64,000 nucleotides of DNA from Methanosalsum zhilinae DSM 4017 (lineage in GTDB: Archaea > Halobacteriota > Methanosarcinia > Methanosarcinales > Methanosarcinaceae), in assembly GCF_000217995.1 (NCBI RefSeq), contig NC_015676.1:1595708-1659707 (forward strand). Direction: 5' to 3'. Under the pieces are notes generated by a model. The model made no database searches. It saw only the letters and a list, made by a program, of their open reading frames with translations, and was not told where the DNA came from. This document shows positions 56,570 to 64,000 of this stretch, piece after piece. The position numbers and the translations under genes were made by a program. How positions within the stretch are numbered: the stretch's first letter is position 1; each line of letters opens with the position of its first letter.

Positions 56570-57271
56570 ATGACCTTAAAGTCAGACCGTATTTTGGATG
56601 AAATCCGTAAAAATGAAGAAATTCTCAGAATGAAAAAAGAATATCCAGATCAAAAACTTGCAGATATCATAAAGGAAGTGGGATTTGAATGTGAGCTCTG
56701 TGCAAAATGCTGTACATCCAGTTTCAATGACCATGTATTTCTTCTGGAAGAAGACAGGAAAACAATAGAAGACATTGATCCCGAAGCTCTGGTTCCAGCT
56801 CCCGGATTTGAATTGTGTGATCAGAAAGGACGGTTCTACACATGCGGCTATATCTTACAAACAAAACCAGATACCAGCTGTGTTTTCCTTGAAGATGGAT
56901 ACTGTCAGATATATTCTCAGAGGCCCCTCATCTGCAGAGTATACCCCTATATGCTCCATATGGAAGCAGATGAGACAGGACGGATGGACTGGAGACAGAT
57001 TAGTGGCTTAAATGAGCATGGATATTACCATACTGAAATCGACAGCATTGAGTGTATGAAAATTGCACAGGATACTAAAAAATACGAAATAGAGTTTCAG
57101 CAGCATATGATAGATTTTCTGAAAACTGTCAGGAAATATTTCAGGGATAATCAGCTTCGCCATGTCCCGGCAATGTACGACAGAATGATGAGAGCATATC
57201 AAAAAGGTGAAGATATTGAGGTTATGGTATTCTGCAATAGTTCATTCAAAAAGCATGTAATCAAAATTTGA
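56570..57271 (+). CDS. YkgJ-family cysteine cluster protein
   Basis: 233 residues. CELCAKCCTSSF at about 43-54, then CVFLEDGYCQIYSQRPLICRVYPYM, the typical YkgJ pattern thought to hold a metal or Fe-S cluster. The C-terminal third is helical. Function unknown. The ATG at 56570 sits directly after GAGGTG; a GTG at 56567 is in frame too. Confidence 0.85.
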   Translation: MTLKSDRILDEIRKNEEILRMKKEYPDQKLADIIKEVGFECELCAKCCTSSFNDHVFLLEEDRKTIEDIDPEALVPAPGFELCDQKGRFYTCGYILQTKPDTSCVFLEDGYCQIYSQRPLICRVYPYMLHMEADETGRMDWRQISGLNEHGYYHTEIDSIECMKIAQDTKKYEIEFQQHMIDFLKTVRKYFRDNQLRHVPAMYDRMMRAYQKGEDIEVMVFCNSSFKKHVIKI

Positions 57272-57290
57272 ACTACACTGATACTTACAT

Positions 57291-58400
57291 TTATCTCTCC
57301 CAGGAACCGGTAACTTTTCCATCTAAAGCCAGCTTACCCAGTATTTTTTTTGTATTCCTGCTTATCTGTGAAGGCTGTGATCTGCAATATCCTGTGCCTG
57401 GAAGTGGTGTAAAATGGTGAGCCCGTACCTTTCCACCTCTGCTGCAGATCCATTTTATCAGATCTATACTCTGTTCCTGATCATAATCAGTTTCATCAGG
57501 AAGCCCGACTATAAAATCAACTACCGGAGATATGGCATGATCAATACACCTCTCCACAGCAATAACAATATCATCTACATTATGTCCCCGGGACATTTTA
57601 TTCAACATTCTCGGACTGCCAGACTGTGCACCCATATTAATGGTGCTATTGGTACAATACTCAACAATCAGCTCAAGTGCCCTGTCTGTAACAAATTCAG
57701 GCCTTACCTCTGAAGGAAATGTGCCAAAATAGATATTTCTGCTATCCAGGCTATTGAGTTTAGTCAGAAGTTTCTCAACCTTATCATATCTGGGTGTTAT
57801 ACCATCACTGCCATATGCAAATGCATTGGAACTTGTAAACCTCAGGTCTGAATAGTGTCTGGCGCATTTTAGAATTGAGCTGATGCTTCTGTGTCTCATT
57901 TCATTTCCAAATAGATTGGGTGTCTGGCAGTATCTACAGTTCCAGGGACATCCCCTGCTGATCTCAATCGGGGAAAAGAGGATCTGCGGATCAAAACATG
58001 GGTACCTGTCCAGTTCAACCTGATCCCTCTGGCCTGTATAAAAAATCCTCCCATCTTCAGATCTGCAGGCAATGCCCTTCACATGCTCCACACTGCTACC
58101 ACTGAGAAGGGACTGGACAAGATGTGGAAGTGTATCTTCGCCTTCACCTATCACTACATAATCAAAGTATTCCAGTGTCTGTTCAGGTTCACCTGATGGA
58201 TGGGGGCCACCTGCAATAAATATAGAATCGGTCTTCGCTCTTTTAACTTCATCGAAAAACATTTCAGACTGCTTTGTTGAAAAGCTATAAATCATAATTC
58301 CGTTTTCTGGCTTTGTGCTAAAGCAAGCACCTTTAATTAGCGGAGCAAGTGCTGCCAGACTATATGCACTCTTTCGGTTCCATCTGAAATGTATATCCAT
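57291..58400 (-). CDS. B12-binding/radical SAM protein (TIGR04013-like)
   Basis: 369 residues. The N-terminal part resembles a cobalamin-binding Rossmann domain (FIAGGPHPSGEPEQTLEYFDYVVIGEGE), followed by a radical SAM core with the CPWNCRYCQTP motif and GAQSGSPRMLNKMSRGH. This matches the MJ1487-type family conserved in methanogens. Such enzymes often methylate unactivated carbons or rearrange thioethers; the substrate is unknown. Confidence 0.88.
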   Translation of the reverse strand: MDIHFRWNRKSAYSLAALAPLIKGACFSTKPENGIMIYSFSTKQSEMFFDEVKRAKTDSIFIAGGPHPSGEPEQTLEYFDYVVIGEGEDTLPHLVQSLLSGSSVEHVKGIACRSEDGRIFYTGQRDQVELDRYPCFDPQILFSPIEISRGCPWNCRYCQTPNLFGNEMRHRSISSILKCARHYSDLRFTSSNAFAYGSDGITPRYDKVEKLLTKLNSLDSRNIYFGTFPSEVRPEFVTDRALELIVEYCTNSTINMGAQSGSPRMLNKMSRGHNVDDIVIAVERCIDHAISPVVDFIVGLPDETDYDQEQSIDLIKWICSRGGKVRAHHFTPLPGTGYCRSQPSQISRNTKKILGKLALDGKVTGSWER

Positions 58401-58462
58401 CTACCTATTCCAGAACCATGAATTCTATTATAACTTTTCGCTGTTCTGAAAATAAGGATGGT

Positions 58463-59578
58463 TCAAACAATTGTAAAAGGTACAAGTGTAAAGCATGTAA
58501 TTCCCAGAACAAAAGTAACTATTCCGATAAACTGTCTGGTACCATCCAGACGAGATTCATCATCCAGTGGTGACGGATGTCCTGCTGCAGCAAAGAATGA
58601 AAGCAGTATAGCCCACATTACCCATATGAATCCATTGCTCTCCATAACATAGGTTACATAAACACCCAGCAAAAGTAGCACAAAAGGAGTTATGGAGGAT
58701 ATATATCTTGCTCTATCACCAATCATTGCACGGATTGCATGTCCACCATCAAGCTGACCTGCAGGCATCAGGTTAAGTACGGTAATAAACATCCCTACCC
58801 ATCCTGCAAATGCTATTGGATGGATTGTTTCCCCTATAACACCCATTGAATTCATTATTGCTGTAAACAGGAATGGAAGCTGGATCTCAATCATGCTTCC
58901 ATCCTGAGGGGTTACTGAAACCGGCTCAAGGGAGAGGCCAATTACAGTCACTATAACCGATGCAATCAGACCAATAATAGGACCCGATACTCCAACATCA
59001 AACAGCGATTTTCGATCAGGGATAGGACCCCGATGGCTTATCATTGCCCCCATTGTACCGATAATTGTCGGGAAAGGGATAAAATAGGGCAGTGAGGTAT
59101 TCATTCCATGTATCCTTGCTGCCACATAATGTCCCATTTCATGAGATCCAAGTACAGTCATGATAGCAAGAGTAAAGGGAAGACCTTTAATGATTCCTGC
59201 AGGGTCATTGACAAAGTCCACCCCATACATAGCTGAACCTGCAATCATGGTTGTAAAAAAAGTAGCCACTGCAAGAACTATATTGATCCAGACCCTCTCC
59301 TTCTTTTTTTGAACAGGAGAGATCACCATAATGTATTCACCTGGTTCATAGGTGAAACTTATCTGGTAGCCCTTTGAATTGAACACATTCCAGAGTCTAC
59401 GGTAAATAATATTTATATCGAGAAGAGGTGTTCCATACAGATAGATAGTCTCATCTGATCTGTTTACCTCGTATACCTTAAACATTGAGTTAATCTCTTC
59501 TAAATGAGATGACAGTATTTCATATGAGGTTCTAAAAGCAACAGATGGATTTTCAGTAACCCTGTTATTATCAGACAT
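58463..59578 (-). CDS. Site-2-type membrane metalloprotease (M50)
   Basis: 371 residues. A soluble N-terminal part (1-95) precedes about seven membrane helices. The zinc site is H146-E147-x-x-H150 (SHEMGHYVA), with the third ligand in N269LMPAGQLDGG. It cleaves membrane-spanning segments. It lies 15 bases after the small AcnX gene on the same strand and may be transcribed with the mevalonate genes, though no functional link is known. Confidence 0.93.
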   Translation of the reverse strand: MSDNNRVTENPSVAFRTSYEILSSHLEEINSMFKVYEVNRSDETIYLYGTPLLDINIIYRRLWNVFNSKGYQISFTYEPGEYIMVISPVQKKKERVWINIVLAVATFFTTMIAGSAMYGVDFVNDPAGIIKGLPFTLAIMTVLGSHEMGHYVAARIHGMNTSLPYFIPFPTIIGTMGAMISHRGPIPDRKSLFDVGVSGPIIGLIASVIVTVIGLSLEPVSVTPQDGSMIEIQLPFLFTAIMNSMGVIGETIHPIAFAGWVGMFITVLNLMPAGQLDGGHAIRAMIGDRARYISSITPFVLLLLGVYVTYVMESNGFIWVMWAILLSFFAAAGHPSPLDDESRLDGTRQFIGIVTFVLGITCFTLVPFTIV

Positions 59579-59593
59579 TTTTAATATACAGCT

Positions 59594-60010
59594 TTAAATA
59601 TTACCTGTTATTTCTATGTAACCTTCAATTCCATTTACTTTCAGAAAATCACCATCTTTGATCGTTTCATAAATATCAATACCTGGCCTGTCAACCAGCG
59701 GGATATCTGAAATGATAGCACCAACTGCAACAATTGGTTCAGATTCAAGATTTACCATAGCAGCAGGGGCAAAACCATTCTTTTTCAGCTGATACAGAAC
59801 ATATGATCCTACAGTTGATCCTTTGCCAGAGGGAAATACAAGTACCGTGTCTTTGATACATTTCCCATAAAGTTCATGATCTGGATCCACAATGATACCG
59901 GTCTCTGGATCCACATTCCCGAGAAATGATATCGGATCGCGAGACACCAGCGCAGTGCCCTCACCGGTTCCTTTTGAAATGCTTCTACACTGTATCTTAA
60001 TTGGAATCAC
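59594..60010 (-). CDS. Phosphomevalonate dehydratase, small (AcnX swivel) subunit
   Basis: 138 residues of the aconitase-X swivel domain: GTALVSRDPISFLGNVDPETG at the start and VFPSGKGSTVGSYVLYQL. In archaea the AcnX pair dehydrates 5-phosphomevalonate to trans-anhydromevalonate phosphate. It overlaps the large-subunit gene by 14 bases. Confidence 0.9.
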   Translation of the reverse strand: MIPIKIQCRSISKGTGEGTALVSRDPISFLGNVDPETGIIVDPDHELYGKCIKDTVLVFPSGKGSTVGSYVLYQLKKNGFAPAAMVNLESEPIVAVGAIISDIPLVDRPGIDIYETIKDGDFLKVNGIEGYIEITGNI

Positions 60011-61178
60011 CTGCCTCTTCTATACATTCCTCAATAGACGCATATCTTGCCTTCAGCCTGCACATGCCAGGAACATAATTGAACGCTTTCCCGGAATTCA
60101 CAGCCATGCACTCATAATTTTCACTTGCAGGTGAGACCACCATGCAGGTATCACACATAACTTTTGCTCCACTTTCTTCAATCATATCCACAATATGGCT
60201 GTACCTCTCTGCAACTTCCCTTGAGACACATATCCATAGTTCCTTTTTCAATCTCCTGCCTTCAAGAAGATCTGCTATTTCTTCAAGTTCTCCAGGAGAG
60301 CAATGAGGACATCCAATAGCAACGATATCACACCTGGACCTAAGTTCTGATGTACTGTCATAAACTTCCTGTATCTGTTCCTTTTCTATTGTGATATTTT
60401 CATCAGGCATTTCAAAATGCATATGGCCGATCTCAGGCGTAACGCCATCTACATGATACAGAGCCACTGAACCTGATGCTGCCATTGCAGCACCCAGCGA
60501 TTTGAGATCATCGGGTTCAGGTTTTGAACTTAAGAAAAAAAGTGGAACTCGATTTGAGATTAGCTTTCCTGCCACATACCCAAGAGCTCCATAATCAGAA
60601 CCTTTAAGATCGGATTCAACATTGACTGATACTGAAGGAACACGATTTTCATCCAGATGGAATCCATAATTAGCGGTTTTGCCAATAAGCGCTGCAGAAA
60701 GGGCAGAAGGCCCGCCTTCCCGGTTAGTCCTGGCACCTATTACTGAATTTGCATAGGAAACTGCAGATGATTCACTCCATGCAACATGATCTCCCATGTT
60801 TAGATGAAATCCTTTAAGGTAATAAGGAGTACAGGTACATTCCGTTCTTATTCCAAGATTCTCATATGCTCTTATTATTTCATTCTGTTTCCGGGCAAAA
60901 TTCTGGGAAATACCCATTTCACTCCATTTTTCAAGATCCATTCCTGCCGGATTTAATATCGAGGGAACCCTGACCTTTCCTTCCAGTGAGGAGATCCATT
61001 CAAGGCCTGCATCACCAATAGTCTTGTAGGATACACCTGCAACCTGGGCACTTTTTATTGGGATTAGTTCATCGGCTCCGTATATATCCCCAAGGGCAAC
61101 AAGAATTTCCATGGCTTTCTCAAGAGTGAGACCATATTCTCCCTGCATTATTTTCTCTTCTTCCTTTGTAAGATGCAT
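59997..61178 (-). CDS. Phosphomevalonate dehydratase, large (AcnX catalytic) subunit
   Basis: 393 residues, the aconitase-X catalytic subunit. The Fe-S cysteines lie in CTCTPYYL, IGCPHCSPGE and CDTCMVV. Together with the small subunit and the UbiD-family decarboxylase upstream, this gives two steps of the archaeal modified mevalonate pathway to isopentenyl phosphate. The annotation rests on this gene pairing, reported for archaeal AcnX. Confidence 0.92.
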   Translation of the reverse strand: MHLTKEEEKIMQGEYGLTLEKAMEILVALGDIYGADELIPIKSAQVAGVSYKTIGDAGLEWISSLEGKVRVPSILNPAGMDLEKWSEMGISQNFARKQNEIIRAYENLGIRTECTCTPYYLKGFHLNMGDHVAWSESSAVSYANSVIGARTNREGGPSALSAALIGKTANYGFHLDENRVPSVSVNVESDLKGSDYGALGYVAGKLISNRVPLFFLSSKPEPDDLKSLGAAMAASGSVALYHVDGVTPEIGHMHFEMPDENITIEKEQIQEVYDSTSELRSRCDIVAIGCPHCSPGELEEIADLLEGRRLKKELWICVSREVAERYSHIVDMIEESGAKVMCDTCMVVSPASENYECMAVNSGKAFNYVPGMCRLKARYASIEECIEEAGDSN

Positions 61179-61181
61179 TTT

Positions 61182-62453
61182 TTAATCACACTCTGGCATC
61201 TTTGCCCTTTCAAAAATATCTGCCTTGCTAAGAATTTTAGTTGCATCAATTCCGATCTTTGTTGTAGTGCCGTCCTCTGATCCCATGGGATCAAGTGTAC
61301 TGCCCCTAACACCTGGAATGATCATTATATCACGGTCTCCCCGTACACGCGTGGCAATTGCAAACTCAATATCATCCGGATCAAATATATCAATATCTTC
61401 ATCCACGATTACCACATGCTTGAGGCTTGTGTGTGCTGCAAAAGCAGCCATTATTGCGTTCTTGCCATCCCCTTCGGTCTGCTTATCAATCTGAACAACT
61501 GCATGAAGATAGCAGCAGCCCCCTTCTGTAAGAACCACATTTTTTACAGAGGTTACCTCCTCCACAGATCGATATATTCTGGGTTCATAGGGAATGCCCA
61601 TCATAAGCAAATGTTCAGGACCTGCAGGCATTATACCATGATAGACAGGGTCCCTGCGATGCATTATGCGGGTAATATGGATTACAGGCTCTTTTCTTAC
61701 ATGATCATATGTTCCGGTAATATCAACAAACGGGCCTTCATCCACCTTTTCATCGGGATCGATATACCCCTCCAGAACAAACTCAGCATGGGGTACTTTG
61801 ATACCATTACTGCATTCAAACAGTTCCACAGGTGAGCCTCTGAGTGCAGATGCATACTCAAATTCCTTTCCTGCAGGAACTCTTGTAGTCGATGCAAATG
61901 TGATCACCGGATCCGCACCAATGACAATACATACCGGTAGTGGTTCATTTTTCTGGGAAGCCTTTTTGTGCATCAGGTATGTATGTCTGGGAGGTACAAG
62001 TCTTGCTGCCAGTTTATTCTTTCCTGCAACCATGAGCCTGTGGATTGCTGCATTCATGACTCCATCATATTCAGCTACAACAATCCCTGCAGTAATATAG
62101 GCTCCCCCATCCTTTTCAAAATGAGTCATTATGGGAAGGGATGAAAGGTCCACCTCATCCTCTATTACCTCCATTGTAGGAGATGTATCCACAATTCTGA
62201 TTTCACCTTCAGGCTTTACGGTGGATAGTTTCTGTATTATCTGTTCCTTTGGCACATTTAACATTGCAGCCAGTTGTTCCCTGGTACCCAGCAAATTCAT
62301 GACAGCTTTCCTGTTGTTAATATCATTAAACAGAACTGCAGATTTTTCCCTGCTTGCTATCACTGGTGCCTGGAATCTGGGAGAAACCGATTTATTCACT
62401 TCAACCAGCATCTGATCCTTCTTAAGCTGGTCAATAAAACTCCTGTAACTCAT
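61182..62453 (-). CDS. UbiD-family decarboxylase (anhydromevalonate phosphate decarboxylase)
   Basis: 423 residues with UbiD fold signatures (GAYITAGIVVAEY, NAAIHRLMVAGKNKLAARLVPPRH, EFVLEGYIDPDE). UbiD enzymes use prenylated FMN. In archaea the one paired with AcnX decarboxylates trans-anhydromevalonate phosphate to isopentenyl phosphate. Three bases separate it from the AcnX large gene. The neighbour pairing separates it from other UbiD members. Confidence 0.9.
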   Translation of the reverse strand: MSYRSFIDQLKKDQMLVEVNKSVSPRFQAPVIASREKSAVLFNDINNRKAVMNLLGTREQLAAMLNVPKEQIIQKLSTVKPEGEIRIVDTSPTMEVIEDEVDLSSLPIMTHFEKDGGAYITAGIVVAEYDGVMNAAIHRLMVAGKNKLAARLVPPRHTYLMHKKASQKNEPLPVCIVIGADPVITFASTTRVPAGKEFEYASALRGSPVELFECSNGIKVPHAEFVLEGYIDPDEKVDEGPFVDITGTYDHVRKEPVIHITRIMHRRDPVYHGIMPAGPEHLLMMGIPYEPRIYRSVEEVTSVKNVVLTEGGCCYLHAVVQIDKQTEGDGKNAIMAAFAAHTSLKHVVIVDEDIDIFDPDDIEFAIATRVRGDRDIMIIPGVRGSTLDPMGSEDGTTTKIGIDATKILSKADIFERAKMPECD

Positions 62454-62580
62454 AGTGCACAGTATTAAATGCCAGGAAATATATATATTACTCCATCAGG
62501 ACAGATACGACATTGATGATATACATTATCAGATGTCTCAATATTACAGATAAACCTAAAGCTATACATGGGGGTATAAA

Positions 62581-63096
62581 ATGAAAGCAATTATATTTGC
62601 AGCTGACGGATTTGAAGATCTTGAACTGTTTTATCCACAGCACAGGCTGAAAGAAGAAGGAATTGATGTAAAGATTGCATCTATGCAGAAAAACAGGATA
62701 ACAGGAAAACATGGATATACATCCCATGTGGATCTGAGATTTGATGAGATTGATCCGAAGCTATTTGATATACTGGTAATTTCAGGCGGAAAAGGGCCAG
62801 AAAAGATGCGTCTTGACATGAGTGCACTGGATATTATAAAGCATTTCTTTGATGAACAAAAAGTAGTTGCTGCAATCTGCCACGGACCACAGATGCTGAT
62901 CTCTGCCCGCGTGATCAAGGATAGAAAAGCAACATCCTATATTGGAATAAAAGATGATATCATAGCTGCAGGAGCAGAGTATCTTGACCAGGAGGTTGTA
63001 GTTGACAACAATCTGATCACTTCAAGACATCCCGCAGATCTATATGCATTTGGAAGGGAGCTTGTTAAACTGATCCGAAAGCCAGGGATAATGTAA
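62581..63096 (+). CDS. DJ-1/PfpI family protein
   Basis: 171 residues. The nucleophile cysteine lies in VVAAICHGPQML and the acidic partner in the N-terminal DGFEDLEL. It is reported in this family as a protease or glyoxalase/deglycase that repairs glycated molecules. Full length, monocistronic. Confidence 0.9.
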   Translation: MKAIIFAADGFEDLELFYPQHRLKEEGIDVKIASMQKNRITGKHGYTSHVDLRFDEIDPKLFDILVISGGKGPEKMRLDMSALDIIKHFFDEQKVVAAICHGPQMLISARVIKDRKATSYIGIKDDIIAAGAEYLDQEVVVDNNLITSRHPADLYAFGRELVKLIRKPGIM

Positions 63097-63265
63097 CTTC
63101 ACTTTACCTGCCAAATAACAGAGTAAAAATTATATTAGATACACCATTAATCTTATTTCCTGTATGAGTAGCAGGCCATAGATAATATGTTACAGTAATA
63201 TATCACACCAGGTCAGCAATATAAATGCAAAAATATTAATCATTAAAGACTGAGATAATAAGTTA

Positions 63266-63658
63266 ATGGTGTACGGGCAGATGACAGACAAAGATGATAC
63301 TGGATCTGAATATGAGAAATTTATAAGCAGAGAGGCACTCATCTGCTTTGTGGTTATCAGGAGAAAAAACCGCATCTGTATTGAACCCCTGAAATATGAC
63401 TGGCAGGGGATGAGCAGTGCAGGATCTGAACTTGAATTAAATTATGACGATGAAATACTTGCAGTTATACCTGCACCTGAGAAGAGTTATGAGATAAAGG
63501 GACTTGTAGAACATGATGACAGCATCAGTGACTGTCAGGTATGGGGTGAATGGGTTAGCTTGGGATATGAATTTAAAGGTGCAACATATCCTGACTGGAA
63601 AAAACTATTAACCAGTGAACGTACAAAAATAAAAAATTCAAAACATATGGATGAATAA
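63266..63658 (+). CDS. Hypothetical protein (130 aa)
   Basis: 130 residues, acidic, without membrane helices or clear motifs. It has an alpha/beta-looking middle (ALICFVVIRRKNRICIEPL, DEILAVIPAPEKSYEIKGL) and a lysine-rich tail. I do not recognise the family. Starts at 63266, or at 63281 (MTDKDD). Codon use is like the neighbours. Confidence 0.65.
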   Translation: MVYGQMTDKDDTGSEYEKFISREALICFVVIRRKNRICIEPLKYDWQGMSSAGSELELNYDDEILAVIPAPEKSYEIKGLVEHDDSISDCQVWGEWVSLGYEFKGATYPDWKKLLTSERTKIKNSKHMDE

Positions 63659-63684
63659 CTTATTAAAAATATGTTGTCGACTCC

Positions 63685-63831
63685 TCATTTAGCCTCATAA
63701 ACTGTTTTTCTTTTTCCGCATCTGCTGCACATAAAATATTTTTCACGTACATTTGATGAAAACTCGGTGTGACCACCTTTTTTCTCCCATCTGTGAAGAC
63801 CTATCAGACACAAAATTCTGGAAATACCCAT
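63685..63831 (-). CDS. Small zinc-ribbon-like protein (48 aa)
   Basis: 48 codons starting MGISRILCLIGLHRWEKKGG. C8 and H13 in the first half and CSRCGKRK in the second suggest a small metal-binding ribbon of the type CxxxHxW...CxxCG. AGGGA lies seven bases before the ATG. No name can be given. Confidence 0.6.
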   Translation of the reverse strand: MGISRILCLIGLHRWEKKGGHTEFSSNVREKYFMCSRCGKRKTVYEAK

Positions 63832-63922
63832 GATTTATCCCTAAATGTATTATACAGAACGGATATATCTTTTTGCCGGTAAAAAAGATAAGTAAAGAGC
63901 AGAAAATGAAGAGACTGAATGA

Positions 63923-64000
63923 TTATAAAAGTCTCTCCATATCCTCTTCAACTGTAGTGTTCTTGGTAATATTGAACTTATCTACCAGTACATCCAGAAC
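63923..64000 (-). CDS. 3' end of an unidentified gene, 5' part outside window
   Basis: The last 25 codons and a TAA of a minus-strand gene: VLDVLVDKFNITKNTTVEED, then MERLL. The acidic, helical tail resembles the C-terminus of PqqD-like chaperones, but the piece is too short to name. Confidence 0.4.
   Translation of the reverse strand, partial: VLDVLVDKFNITKNTTVEEDMERLL

Noticed and set aside
1-64000. CRISPR arrays, insertion sequences, prophage
   Set aside because: No regularly spaced repeats, transposase or phage genes seen; the only long repeat is the mtmCB duplication.

Overview
The window comes from a methanogenic archaeon of the Methanosarcinaceae, most like the methylotrophic, salt-tolerant genera (Methanosalsum, Methanolobus, Methanohalophilus, Methanococcoides). 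The evidence is an A1Ao-ATPase operon in aha order, two monomethylamine methyltransferase genes (mtmB) each with an in-frame UAG at codon 202 (pyrrolysine), the archaeal siroheme-to-heme (Ahb) pathway, a CxxxY-type CcmE, the ycaO-tfuA pair linked to McrA thioamidation, a thermosome, PAN and Orc1/Cdc6. The DNA is AT-rich (about 40% GC by eye). Archaeal Shine-Dalgarno sites and TATA-like boxes are easy to see. I see no insertion sequence, prophage or CRISPR array.

Layout. 1-8.3 kb (minus strand): ATP synthase operon ahaH-I-K-E-C-F-A-B-D, with a 13-codon relic of a second c-subunit gene after ahaK. 8.4-11.1 kb (minus): a radical SAM protein, a long-chain prenyl diphosphate synthase, ccmE and a tiny ccmD-like gene. 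11.3-20.4 kb (plus): ahbD-ahbA-ahbB, precorrin-2 dehydrogenase, hemA, hemB, hemL, hemC, then pyrD-pyrK. These two blocks together look like a region for cytochrome and electron-carrier synthesis. 20.5-24.3 kb: a degenerate M23-like protein, a TIR/zinc-ribbon protein, tRNA-Glu(CUC), PAN, and long AT-rich gaps with structured elements and one ORB-like origin box. 24.3-33 kb: a Q/N-rich DNA-binding protein, two DUF131 membrane proteins, UvrB, an ABC ATPase, a candidate small RNA, a DUF5350 protein, thermosome and Orc1/Cdc6. 33-39.6 kb: a sulfur-handling block (FdhD, a peptide-deformylase-like protein, cysteine desulfurase, YcaO, TfuA), a DUF169 protein and a DtxR-type regulator.

40.9-52.4 kb is the most distinctive part, a methylamine-use island. 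Two mtmC-mtmB cassettes, about 99% identical over 2070 bp, each sit upstream of a different membrane protein: a UreI/AmiS-like six-helix protein after one and an Rh-type ammonium/methylammonium channel after the other. A stem-loop lies between mtmB and the channel gene in both. Divergent from the cassettes are two tandem Msr-type winged-helix regulators, then a Cache-domain histidine kinase and a receiver-only response regulator. Read together this is a sensing, regulation, uptake, demethylation and ammonia-release unit for monomethylamine. The roles of the two membrane proteins and of the kinase are inference.

52.5-64 kb: a formylglycine-enzyme-like protein, a methyltransferase, rubrerythrin, a GNAT-membrane fusion, small zinc-ribbon proteins, a B12-binding radical SAM protein, a site-2 protease and the ubiD-acnX genes of the archaeal modified mevalonate pathway, then PfpI and small genes. 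Both window edges cut genes: ahaD at the left and an unidentified 3' end at the right.
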